Source: Tribonema minus
Taxonomy: Eukaryota > Sar > Xanthophyceae > Tribonematales > Tribonemataceae
NCBI GenBank assembly: GCA_017506865.1
Contig: JAFCMP010000066.1
Span: 186,001-250,000, forward strand
Direction: 5' to 3'
Length of the DNA: 64,000 nt
The notes beneath the pieces were generated by a model that made no database searches, had not been told where the DNA came from, and saw nothing but the letters and a program-made list of their open reading frames with translations. Position 1 is the stretch's first letter; the number at the start of each line of letters is the position of its first letter. The translations under genes were made by a program, and so were the position numbers. Of the stretch, positions 1 to 10,670 are shown piece after piece.

Positions 1-814
1 GTTGAGGCTGAGTAAATGAGAATCCTAATTTTTGTGAACCAAACACCCCTGATCTGTAGCATGCGAGATGTGACACATGTACAGCATACACAAATGCAGT
101 TCGACTTTACCTCGGGCACAAACGCTATGGTCAGCACTCACTCGTGTAGAACACCGTGCTCATGTTGTTGTGAACGCTCTCTCACTGATCAAGACAAGGT
201 TCCGGAGGCGAGCTTGCAGAGCAACGGCAACGTCTCCATACCAAAACGCCTACAACGACCAATGCCTGCGCATGTGCATCATTCATGCCATTGTCTTTTC
301 ACGTGAACTGTGGTGTTGTTGATGCACGCAGTGCGCTGAACCATTGCAGCCAAAATGACAGACACAGCACCCTATCACCACATGTGCTACCGTACGCATT
401 CCCTTTATTAGAGGCACAGACAAGAGGGGGAGGCGCGCATCCCAGCCGCAGCACACGCGTGCGCGCTGCACGGGATGCAGTCACATCAACGCGCGCAGCG
501 CACCGTGCGCCACGACCGAGCGCTGCGCACGCAACACCCGCCACACGCAAAACGGGACACTACTAACATGCGGCAAATGCGCGCGGGGAGGCGCGGTAGC
601 CGCCCAATCCTTCGCGGGCTGCCCACAGAAACGAGCTGCAAATTTGAGCCCATTCCATTCGTATGGCGCTGAAAGGGGGGGGAGGGGGGGGGCACTCAAG
701 GAGCAAGCTGCGTGCAGGGAGAGCAGAAGGCTGTTTCATCACTTGTGCAGAGTTGCCGCCTGCCCCTCCCTGGGCTGCCGTTCACCAGCGGAACTCACTG
801 CGGCAACGCCTGAT
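1..814. other. 3' flank of the CoA-transferase gene, no gene seen
   Basis: I see no supportable gene here. The stretch lies downstream of the stop codon of the minus-strand CoA-transferase gene. It is GC-rich between about 420 and 560, where GCGCTGC-type words recur on the gene's sense strand. G-runs lie near 677-691. The open frames have no splice or homology support. Confidence 0.5.
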
Positions 815-3800
815 CTACCTGACGGAAGGGAAGCTCGGGAGGTCGAACCTGCGGGCGATGCTCGCGGGACGGCGCAGGCCGCGCTTGGTGGCCTCCTCCT
901 GCAACATAGCACATTTAGGAAGGTAGGTATGGGTTACAATGAGTTGTGTCGGCCAAAAATGCCAGCCATCAGTGATGCTGAAGTGATTAAGGGTGTACAA
1001 TCAGCTGATGCCACAAGTCAGGCAGCCCATCATCTGAGCTGGCTGGCACCCGCCCTGCCAACAGGGTTGTGATAGCTGGTATATAGCACATCTGACGCAC
1101 CGGCCCGAGGAACGCCCTGTTGACAGCACACAGGCCGTTGCGCACGACACCAGAGGGCAACGCACCCGCAACCGCAACGCGGCACCAGCATCGAGCAACC
1201 TCACTATATTCGCGCCTTCAGCAACAATTCAAACAGGAGAAGTACCGCATCATCACAACATTGTGAAGTCTCGGCGGCGGTGATACCTACGTACCCTCAG
1301 GTGCTCCCGGTCGTTGGGGTGCGCTACAGCGATCAACGCCTCGGTGCGCTCAGACGTGAGAGAAGCACCACAGCATTACGACATTGTGACAACGCGGTAG
1401 CGACCGGCGATACCCTACGTACCCTCAGGTGCTCCCGGTCATCGGGGTGCGCGACAGCGATCAGCGCCTCGGCGCGCTCGCTGAGGCTGCGCCCGTACAG
1501 GTACGCGATGCCGTACTCCGTAATGATGTAGTGCGCGTGCGCGCGCGTGGTGACGACGCCCGCGCCGGGCGCAATGGCCGGTACGATGCGGCTCAGGCCT
1601 TTGTGCGTGCGCGACGGGAGGGCGAGGATCGCGACGCCGCCGTCGGAGAGCGCGGCGCCTCGCAGGAAGTCCACCTGTTCGCAGTGGGGATAGAAGTACA
1701 CCTGAGCGAGAATTAATAAAAAGTACATCAGAGACACCTTAAACTGCAAAGTCCGTACATGTCTTGCACGGTACGACTGCGAGTACGCATTTCATGCATG
1801 CGCGACGGGAGGGCGAGGATTGCGACGCCGCCGTTGGAGAGCGCCGCGCCGCGCAGGAGTCGACCTGTTTGCGAGGGGCGCGTCAGCGCGGTGAGATGCT
1901 TTTAGACTGCGACGTCCATACCACAGTCTTGTACAGAACACGTTACTCCAAAGCAGTGTGCGTTTGTGCGTGCGCGACGGGAGGGCGAGGATCGCGACGC
2001 TGACGTCAGAGAGCGCGGCGCCGTGCAAGAAGTCGACCTGTTTGCGCAAAAAGGATACTTCGAAGTATATCAGAGACAACTTGAGCAGCGCCGTCCACAC
2101 AAATCTTGTACAGTCGTACAAGTATGCATTCAGTGCGTGTGCGACAGCAGGGCGGGGAGGGGCACAGCCGCCATTGGGTAGCGCGGCAATGCGCAAGAAG
2201 TCACCTTCCAAAATGGGTGTCGTCTAGAGCATGTCGCGACACGATGTTGTCTAGGGTGTCGAACTGTGTGTTTGCGTCTGCTGTGGGCCTTGCTGCGCAC
2301 GCGAGGGGAGAACGTTACCCCTTTTTCTAGATGACTGGCCGCTGGCGACATCTATGCTTTGCGACGAGAATTGGCCTGTGCACACAATGGCAACAGCAGC
2401 GTGCAGCCCATCGCAGTGAAGACACTTGACGCATACGCAAGAGAACCAGCAGCCCAGGATTTGAGGCTCTGGTTCCGACTGAGCACTGCTGCTCTCACCT
2501 GTCCGCCCACGCCGCTGTAGATGCGCGTGCCGATGGAGTCCGCCACCACCTGGCCCGTGAAGTCCACTTCAATGGCGCTGTTGATCGCTGTCATCTGTGC
2601 GCACACAAAAGGGGGGGGGGGGGGGGGCGTGGTAAGTGTTGCGTGTACCAAGGGGGTAGTGGCACACACCCAGTCGCAGAAGGTGTAGAGTGTCAACTAT
2701 AATGGCAATTCCAAATGTATTAGCCCAGCCTTGAGCAGAAGACGAGTGCTTCGGGTGTGCTGCTTGGATCACTGCAAAATGGCAAAATGCGGCAAAACCA
2801 CACAGAGCGCCACTGCACAAAAAAAAACAGTTTTACAGCGAGTGTACGCTCTCAGCAGGTCTTGCCACACCCTTTGGCGTACTTCACATGGCCGCAGTCA
2901 TCGGAAGTTCAACACCTGACGGCACAGATGTCAGGATCGCAGGTCACCCCGTCCTTCTGCCACCGCCACTCAAGTACAGTGCAGCCGCGACTTCAAAATA
3001 TATGCTGTCGAAAGCTGCAATTGAAGTACATGGGCAGTGAATGCCAGCAGTCATCGGCTTCGCAATGCTTCACCACTCTTGGAACTCACCCTGTCCTGCT
3101 GTCGGATCACATGCGGGTCGTTCTGCGTCAAAAGGCACCAGACGGCAAACGTGGGGAAACATATGAGTTGAGATGTAGACAGGTGATCTGTGCACGTGGT
3201 CCTTGCAGATAGTTGCACGAAGCCATGTGAGATGCTCACGCACAGGGTTTAACATGAGAGCATCTATAACGAGTGATAACATGGATCACATGAGGGTCGT
3301 TCTGCATCAAAAGGCACCGGACAGCAAACATATGGGAAAAATGGGGTGATATCTTGCGCGGCAATCTGTGCATGTGGTCCATACAGACGGTCACAGAAAG
3401 CCATGTAAGAGTTCACCCACTCGTTTCAATCTGAGGCCGTGTTGTAAGGGGTGATAACATCGTCAACATGATGGCGCTGTTGCTGAGATGTCCACTCTAA
3501 GAATGCTTCCAAGAAGCAGAATAGAACTGACTTGGTGAACAAGCCTCTAGCCTATTTCCAAGTCGGGACACCGTACGCTCATTGACCATCACGGCCCAAG
3601 ACTGCCCTGGTGAACCAGGCTGTTGGCTCCATGTTGAGCCGTGTCACCCAACATACGTGCTGCCGCCACAGCAACTGTTGCCGCAACACCCACTTAAGGT
3701 TAGGGTTAGAGTTAGGCAGGAGGCATTGCTCAACTGGTGCAAACAACACGCTCAGCGCTGGTGGGGCTTGCATACTCTTGCAACGCCCTTGTCACACACA

Positions 3801-6800
3801 GTGCCACCTAAAATTAGGGCGTGCGTACTTTCATAAAGTTCCGTATTGTGTCCTGACGCAGCAAACAGCAGTGAGCACTTGTACTGCGAGAACACTCAGG
3901 AACCCTGCGACAAAGTCATTTGCTTTAGACGTCAGCAACTACACAAACTTCTCAAGACAGATCGTAGCTGCAGCATCCCCTCCGAGCAAATCTCCTCATC
4001 ACGGACTCGTCCTCCATGTGTGCGTCACTTACGAAGAACTCGACGATGTCTACCAAACTTCAACTCACTGTGTACACGACGTCGCGCATATCTACGACCG
4101 GGCCTTCATCCACAAAGTTGTACACAGCGCCTGCAAGCCCACCAGGTACGTCACCTACTTGAAACTTGAAGATGTCCACCAAACTTCAAATACTCACCGT
4201 GTAGGCAGCGTCGCGCATGTCCACAACCGGGTTGTCATTGACAAAGTCGTTTAGCACCTGCAAGCCTCCACCTACTTACCTACTTGGAATTAGTCAACCG
4301 AGCCTCACCGTGTAGGCAGCGTCGCGCATGTCGACAACCGGGTTGTCGTCGACAAAGTCATACAGCGCCTGTGACCCCACGAGGAAGGTCGACACGAGCT
4401 TGCCGCGGTCGAGCGTCTTGCGGCTGTTGTTGACGACGCCGCTGTCGACAAGCGGCAGCACGCCGTCGCTGAACATCTCAGAGTGGATGCCGAGGTCCTT
4501 GTGATCCGTAAGCTGTGACAAGACCGCATTCGGTATGTTGCCGATACCCAGCTGCGGACATAGGCACGTGTAAAGGCGCGGGGGGGGGGGGGGGGGGGGG
4601 GGAGAAGTGGTAATTTTGCGGACGATACACAGGTTCCAGATACCCTGATAGCGGAGGCCTCGGTCATTGCGTTTCGTGAAATTCAAATGCATCATCAGTT
4701 GCATGTTGCGCTCTCTGTTCCACTCTGAGACCTGCACAGGTCCAGGTAGGTATACACGCATGTGCGCCCCCGCGGGGGGGGGGGAACAGTGCGGCTGGTG
4801 CCAAATACGTGTACTGGAGAACCTCACGGCGGATGCCTCGGTCACTGGGTTCTGTCACGAGCGATTTCAGCATCAGGGCGGTTGGATTTCTGCTTGGTGC
4901 TAGGACATGGCAACTGTGCGGCATTTGTAGGTGCTTGACCACAGGGGGGTGCAGCAGGCTGGGTGTCTATACAGTTTTGCCACATGCCCGGAGCATAATA
5001 ACCCTATCCCTAACGTTCGATGTGCTGACAATGCCCACTTGAAACCGTGCACTGCCCGTCGCATGCTGCCCGATGAGGTCAGTTGAATGCGGCGCTATAC
5101 GCGGCATCAGTGCGCAACGTGTGCAACGCTGCACCATGAGGTCAGCGCCGCCCTATGCACGGCATCAGTGTGCAACACGCAGCTCTCTTATCCGCTCCAA
5201 TTGACTTCACCATTGAAGTTCACACGTGCTCGTGCACCTGTAGCGTCGCGCCGCCACCAAGGGTGCTCCGCGATGAACTCCCCGATGGCGTCATCGGCGG
5301 GCGACACCTACAACGTAACGTCAAAGGCGCAAAGTCTGTAACTTCAAGTCAAAGTACAACACTTCAACCGAGACGCACCTGCAGCGTCGCGCCGTCCACC
5401 ACCGGGCGCTCTGCAATGAGCTTTCTGATGGCGTCGTCCGCGCGCGACCCCTCCTTGGCGTGCGAGGTGTACACCGAGTACGTGTAACTTCAAGTTGAAG
5501 ACCACAACTTCAACACAAGTTAAACATGGGACGCACCTGCAGCGTCGCGCCGTCCACCACGAGGTGCTCCGCGATGAGCTTCCCGTTGGCGTCGTTGGCG
5601 GGCGACCCCTCCTTGCCGTGCGACGTGTACAGCGAGTACGTGTAACTTCAAGTTGAAGACTACAACTTCAACACAAGTTCAACATGGGACGCACCTGCAG
5701 CGTCGCGCCGTCCACCACGAGGTGCTCCGCGATGAGCTTCCCGATGGCATCGTCAGCCGGCGACCCCTCCTTGGCGTGCGACGTGTACAGCGGCTGATCA
5801 TGATAGACGACCCTGTCGAGGTTCGTGTAGTGTATGATGCCGTCGCCGTGAGTCCTCGGCACGTGCTGGTAACCGCACCACAGAAAGAAAAGAAAAAGGA
5901 AAAAAGCCATGTGCACACACAAAGCCGTCAGCTCGAGCAGCAGCATGTACGACCGGCAGCGATGCACATAGATGCTACGCTTTGAGATGCGCAGCCCCAT
6001 CCGCAGTAGCTGCACAAATTTCCTGGCAATCTCTACTGCCGTGCGCTTTGCAGTGCAAAGTTGGTGCTGATGAATGAATTTATCCAGTGGTGACGGCGGG
6101 GCATAGAGCGGTGAGTTTGTACACCGTTCCCTGCACCCGTACATACACTGCAAGACCCTGCTCCGAGCATTGTGATCCTCACCTTGTTGATCATGGCGAT
6201 GACGGTGCGCGCCGTCTGCAGCGCGGCGCGCGTGCAGTCGACGCTCGTCCCCAGCGAGCAGAAGCCGTGCTTGTCGGGCGGCGACACCTGCACCAGCGCG
6301 ACGTCCAGCGGCACGATGCCCTTGCGGAAAACCCTGCAGGGGGGCGGGGGGGAGCAGTGGCAGCGGTGGTGACGCCCAGCAAGAAGTGTTGCAGTGCTCA
6401 ACAAGCGCATTTTGCGGTGACACTGCTCAAATGTCAATGTCGGGGGGCGACACCTGCACCAGCGCGACGTCCAGCGGCACGATGCCCTTGCCGAACACCC
6501 TGCGAAGGGGGGGGGGGGGCGGTGGTGATGCTCAGTCAATTTGCGTCAGAAGTTGCAGTGCTCAATGTGCGCAACGTCCAGCGGCATCGATGCCCTTGCG
6601 GAAAGCCCTGCCAAGGGGCGGGGGGGGGGGGGGGGGGGGGGTTGATGCTTAATCATGATCCTGGCACAGGCAGTGCTGAATGAAGCGCAAACATTCTGCA
6701 GCCGAGTGATGCTCGGTCAGAGTTGTTTCAAGAAGTTGAAGTGGTCAACGAGCGCGACGTCCAGGGGAACGATGCCCTTGCGGAACACCCTGCAGAGCAG

Positions 6801-9800
6801 CAAAAGGCGGTGGTGGCAACGCTCAGCTTGCTTTGTTGCGGTGCATAATGGTGCTAGCACTAGGGCTCAAAGATCGCGTTGCAAGGGGCACGGGGCGGAG
6901 ATGATTCTCGGCTAGAGTTCTGTCAGAAGTTTCACTGCTCAACGAGCACGGCGTTCCAGCGGTACGATGCGCTTGCGGAACACCCCGAAGGGTAGTCAGG
7001 GAGGCGGCGATCCTCAACTGGAAAGAGTACATTGCAGTGCTGAACAAATGCAGAATCACGCAACGTCCTGTGGTGTGGGGCAAGGGGCTGTGGTGATGCT
7101 CAGTCAAAGTCCGTATTATCAAATAGCACTAACCAAGCGCCCTAGACTGTAGGGCGCTGCAAGAGACGGCTCCGTCATCCCGAAAGACTTCTTTTCATAC
7201 ATTGCGATGCTCAGCTGACGCGCAACGATGCCACTGCAAAGCACGCTGCGGGCGGCGGCAGGGGCAGTGAACACGCTTGGTCAGAGTCGTGTCGTCCATC
7301 GCAACGCTCAACTAGCTGGCGAGACCCAATCGATTGGTTTGAATGTGGCGATGCTCCACGCTGCCGGTTCACGTGGTTGCCGCTGCTGCGATTCTTGGTG
7401 AGCTCGCATAATGCATGTTTGTGCAGCACTGCCCAGGGGTGGATGTAGGGTGCGAGTCAGGGGCGCGCGCTACAGTGCAGGAGGCATGCCATGACAAATA
7501 CGCTGTAACAGTATAGTGACACGACCACCCCCGGAGCCTGACATGTCATACATACACAGGAGGTGCTGTTCGACTTCATCCTTCCCGCCGCAGCGGTGTT
7601 TGCAACCATAGCGGAGGTGTCATCGCACCTCCAAGTGAGGTTGGGTCCAGCAATCAAACGCCTAGACAAGCTTGGGCCAGCAATGTAAATAGAATGTCGC
7701 ACCTGGGGGTCTCACTGAGGAAGATGGGGACGTAATCAGCGCGCCCCTCCTGTGTGGCCTTGCGCACATTGCCGCCTGCAGCAGCGATCAACAGCGGCAC
7801 ACGGAGGTCAGGCGCAGCGCGCTATCACCGACGCTTTTGCACGCTGCGTCAGATACTCATTCTTCTGAAAAGCACACAAATGGCCGCGACCACCCATGAG
7901 CGAATTCCACGTCCACCCACATTCACGGCGACATGTCAGAGGCGCATGCACCAGCAAGATTGGAATACTTCCAGTAAAAATTGAAGCTCAAGCACCTGAA
8001 TCTTGGAAACATGAAGTTTGGGCACTCGACGTATCGGTGACAAGACTTTGTCTGTCCACAAGGCACCGCGACGGCCAGCACACGCCTTGCGCAGCAGTGA
8101 AAGGCTCATACACTGGCCTCGCATACATGTTGCAGCAACCAGCAAAGGCGCTCGATGTCGCTCGCCATCGCTCAATCACGCGTTGCCGACCACTAAAGTC
8201 ACTCCTGCACGCTGAGGCAGCGACGCCGAGTACATGCACAGCGCGCGCGCAGCTGACGCAGTTACTCAGCGACGCGTAGTGAAAGCACAGCGCTCAGCGG
8301 TGCTTCATTAAAAGCACAGCGCGCGCAGCTGACCCAGTTTTTCAGCGACGCTATGAGTATTAGCACGGCAGCATGCGCAGCTGACCTAGCCACTTAGCGA
8401 TGCTGTCAGTGACGCTCTCTGAGGACACGCACGGCGGCGCACGCAGCTGGCCTAGACACTTGGCGATGCTGAGTAAACGCACGGCGGTGCGCGCGGCTGA
8501 CCTAGGAAGAAGGACTTGGTCCGGAAGATGCCGTCGCAGTCCTCGGTGACGTAGGGGCAGTCGCCCTCCGTGTGCAGGTGGTAGACCGTGCAGCCCTCGA
8601 GCCGCGCCGCCTTGCCGTGCGCCGCCATGGCGTTGGTCAGCAGCGACGGCGTCGCGGCCATGCCCTGCGATATGTATGTGTGCATGCACGCGTCAGCGAC
8701 CGGCATAATACGATGCCATCTCGAGATCATCTACTTACATCGGTAACTGACCGAAGCACTAACAAGGTTATGTAGCAGCGACGGCGTCGCGGCCATGCCC
8801 TGCAGTATGTATGTATGCATGGGCGGGAGACATGTTGTCATTTTCTAGCGCAGTACAATGCCATCTCCAACTCTTCGCACACTGCATGAGTAATACTTGT
8901 ATAGGTAACTGATTGGAGCATGAACAAGGACAGCAGCGTTGGCTAGCAGCCATGCCCTGCGGCATGCTTGTATGCACGCGCTAGAAATGGCGTCAGTTTC
9001 TGGCACTGAGTCTATCCATGCCAGTGTGCAGAAACGTACAGCATCAGGAACACACGACTACATGGCCGAATCGCCTCACACTGTACACAACTGCCAGGTG
9101 CACATGCGCATTTGGTATGTCAACTTCAAGTGCTATTTTGACTTCAAGTACTTGCCTGTACGAAGATGTTGTCGCCGCTCTTGATGCAAGTGACCGCCTC
9201 TTCCGCGCTGCCGATCTGCCATGCAAGGGTCACCAGGTCGCAAGATACTTGATTGTCAACAACTCAAATTCAACGTCATTAAACTCATACCTAACCTAAC
9301 CCTAACCCTAACCCTAACCCTAGGTGCAGAAGATCAACTGCTGCTTGTGTCCCACGGCTTTCGATGCGCAGACAGTGATACTGAGAACACCAGATTCTGC
9401 AGGCCATAGCAGCATGGCTCAGCAAACAAACGCGCAAAACGCACGATTGGAGGCCCGTTATAGATGAGCATGCGGTAGAACGCTCACTACTGCAGCCACT
9501 GCCACACATCTCTACCGCTTTGATTATTGACACCATGGCCGTTCTGCGGCACAGTCGCGCAACCTCGGGGCGAGGAGACTGGTGAACGCATCACGTCAGG
9601 TGCTGAGCGCTGCCGCCGCGCCGGACGGCATCCTTGGAATCTGCTGCCTCTCTCCTATGCCTAGCACGCATGCCAATGCTTGTGTGACAAGAGCGCACAT
9701 TTATTCGACATCCTTGTGGCAGGTGGGCGACTGCTTGATCAAGTGCGGATTTGAAGAAAGTGAAGATTCGAGAGTTGAGGGTTAGACATGGGCGCGGCAG

Positions 9801-10274
9801 CTTGCGCTTAGCGTCTGGGGTTGGCATTAGAGTTGGGCATACAGCAGTGCTCACCATAGCTCACGCCCGCGGGTTACGGTTAGGGCTAGGCAAACATCTC
9901 ATGATAGACAAACATCTCGTTGCTCACCACAGCTCACAACTTTGCGTTGAAATCGGGGTCATCAGTGCTCACCAAAGGTCATGCCTAGGGCTATGGTTAA
10001 AAGCAGAGTAAGAGATGATGAAAGCGAATCAAAAGATCGCAGAGCTCCACTTCGAAGTAGGTGACAAGGGATGGCTAGCCGCAAGTGCCTGCCACCAATA
10101 ACCGTGGTCACCGTTGCTGCAGATCATGCTAGGGCTAGACATGCGTCAGTGCTCACTCACCATGGGCGTCTTGTTGACGGGAGCCATGGGCTCATGCCTG
10201 TGCATGCCGACGATGCTCTTGTTGCCCCCGCTGGTGTGCAGCGCGCTCGCCTGGGCCAGCTGCAGGGACAGCAT
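815..10274 (-). CDS. Acetyl-CoA hydrolase/transferase family CoA-transferase (11 exons)
   Basis: This is a class I CoA-transferase of the acetyl-CoA hydrolase / 4-hydroxybutyrate CoA-transferase family, which moves CoA between carboxylic acids through a glutamyl-CoA thioester. Exons on the minus strand are 10274-10161, 9215-9156, 8664-8502, 7775-7703, 6333-6183, 5865-5695, 4551-4309, 3122-3090, 2594-2499, 1674-1423 and 898-815. All joins keep frame and give 479 residues, a usual family length. Visible landmarks are GMAATPSLL (from residue 59), FRKGIVPLDVALVQVSPPD, PRTHGDG, the GIGNIP loop (246-251), the probable catalytic Glu269 in GIHSEMFSDG, the GGQVDFLRGA oxyanion loop (366-375), TEYGIAYLYG near the C-terminus and a stop at 815. 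The start is the ATG at 10274. The N-terminus could be an organellar presequence, but this is uncertain. Intron 1 appears to use a GC donor. Substrate preference cannot be read from sequence. Confidence 0.93.
1286..1350 (-). repeat. Copy of exon 10 3' edge plus donor
   Basis: This segment repeats the 3' end of CoA-transferase exon 10 (true edge at 1423) together with the GTACGTAGG donor. It lies downstream of the exon in transcript direction, inside intron 10. The encoded residues AHPNDREHLR are nearly those of the true exon (AHPDDREHLR). Confidence 0.85.
1791..2200 (-). repeat. Three copies of exon 10 5' edge plus acceptor
   Basis: Near-repeats at about 1795-1870, 1963-2045 and 2133-2200 match the start of exon 10 (true edge 1674) with its acceptor. 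Each encodes a variant of VDFLRGAALSDGGVAILALP. They lie upstream of the true exon in transcript direction. The copy farthest from the exon is the most diverged. Confidence 0.85.
2611..2627 (-). other. 17-bp poly-C (sense strand) tract before exon 9 acceptor
   Basis: On the gene's strand this is an uninterrupted C-run about 16 bases upstream of the exon 9 acceptor at 2595. It is in the place of the polypyrimidine tract. Confidence 0.75.
3283..3345 (-). repeat. Copy of 33-bp exon 8 and its acceptor flank
   Basis: This segment repeats the sequence around exon 8 (3090-3122), including the run encoding NDPHVI and the flank before it. It lies upstream of the true exon in transcript direction. The copied donor region is not conserved. 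Confidence 0.75.
4055..4247 (-). repeat. Two copies of exon 7 3' edge
   Basis: Copies at about 4195-4247 and 4055-4125 match the end of exon 7 (true edge 4309), which encodes VDDNPVVDMRDAAYT, followed by a GTGAG donor. The farther copy is the more diverged. Confidence 0.85.
4580..4602 (-). other. 23-bp poly-C (sense strand) tract before exon 7 acceptor
   Basis: This is a homopolymeric C-run on the transcribed sense, about 28 bases upstream of the exon 7 acceptor. It is a likely polypyrimidine tract. Confidence 0.75.
5225..5660 (-). repeat. Three copies of exon 6 3' edge plus donor
   Basis: Copies at about 5530-5646, 5375-5482 and 5225-5300 match the second half of exon 6 (true edge 5695) and its GTGCGTC-type donor. 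The first two keep an open frame with near-identical peptide (for example KLIAEHLVVDGATLQ), while the farthest is badly decayed. None has a matching acceptor. Spacers hold TTGAAGTTGA-type motifs. Confidence 0.88.
6440..6990 (-). repeat. Four copies of exon 5 5' edge plus acceptor
   Basis: Copies at about 6440-6505, 6565-6612, 6740-6795 and 6945-6990 match the start of exon 5 (true edge 6333), encoding variants of FRKGIVPLDVALVQVSPPD. Those nearest the exon carry their own C-rich tract, with a 22-bp C-run on the sense strand at 6620-6641. They lie upstream of the exon in transcript direction. Confidence 0.85.
8770..8980 (-). repeat. Two copies of exon 3 5' edge plus acceptor
   Basis: Copies at about 8772-8825 and 8930-8980 match the start of exon 3 (true edge 8664), encoding GMAATPSLL, with the CAG acceptor flank. 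They lie upstream in transcript direction. Confidence 0.85.
9289..9322. repeat. Interstitial CCCTAA array
   Basis: About five units of CCCTAA (with two CCTAA units) lie in intron 1 of the CoA-transferase gene. The unit is that of TTAGGG-type telomeres, so it also hints at the host's telomere repeat. Confidence 0.9.
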
Positions 10275-10384
10275 GCGGCGCGTGCAGTCGATGATGCTGC
10301 CAACTCGGGTAAATTGAATGTGTGCACTGACATGGCTCCAGGTACTTCTACATTTTTGAGGATATTTCTACCCGCATACATCAC

Positions 10385-10670
10385 CGCTGGTGTGCAACAA
10401 GCTGGCTCTTGGGCCAGCTGTGACAGCACGAGTGACGGCGCGCGGCGCGTGTGATCGATGATGCTCAGCGACTCATGTGCGCACGAGCCGTGCAGCAATC
10501 AGGGCTCTTCCCTGCTGAAGCGGTCTTTGAGGTGGACACGGCAGCGCCCTTCCGGGCCGTGGCATATGCAGTGCTGGTGCGCAGCGCGCTCGCCTGGGCC
10601 AGCTGCTTAGGGTTAGGGTTAGGGTTGGCGGCAGGGACAGCGCATGGCGCGTACGGTCGATGATGCTCCC
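10385..10670 (-). repeat. Two copies of the first coding exon region
   Basis: Copies at about 10390-10465 and 10570-10670 match the start of the first coding exon (true ATG at 10274), including the words encoding LAQASALHT and the sequence before the ATG. The farther copy is split by a TTAGGG array at 10606-10630. They lie upstream of the gene, so they may overlap its 5' UTR or promoter. Confidence 0.8.
10606..10630. repeat. TTAGGG array inserted into an exon copy
   Basis: The duplicated exon word GGCCAGCTGCAGGGACAG is interrupted here by about 25 bp of TTAGGG repeats. Both sides resume the parent sequence. Confidence 0.85.

Noticed and set aside
1286-2200. CRISPR-like or satellite array
   Set aside because: The repeated units are exon edges with splice sites, with irregular spacers, in a eukaryotic gene.
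5225-5660. Reading the exon 6 copies as mutually exclusive alternative exons
   Set aside because: The copies have donors but no matching acceptors and the farthest is broken, so they cannot serve as complete cassette exons.
9289-9322. A true chromosome end or fusion point
   Set aside because: The arrays are only about 30 bp, occur many times in both orientations and lie inside introns.
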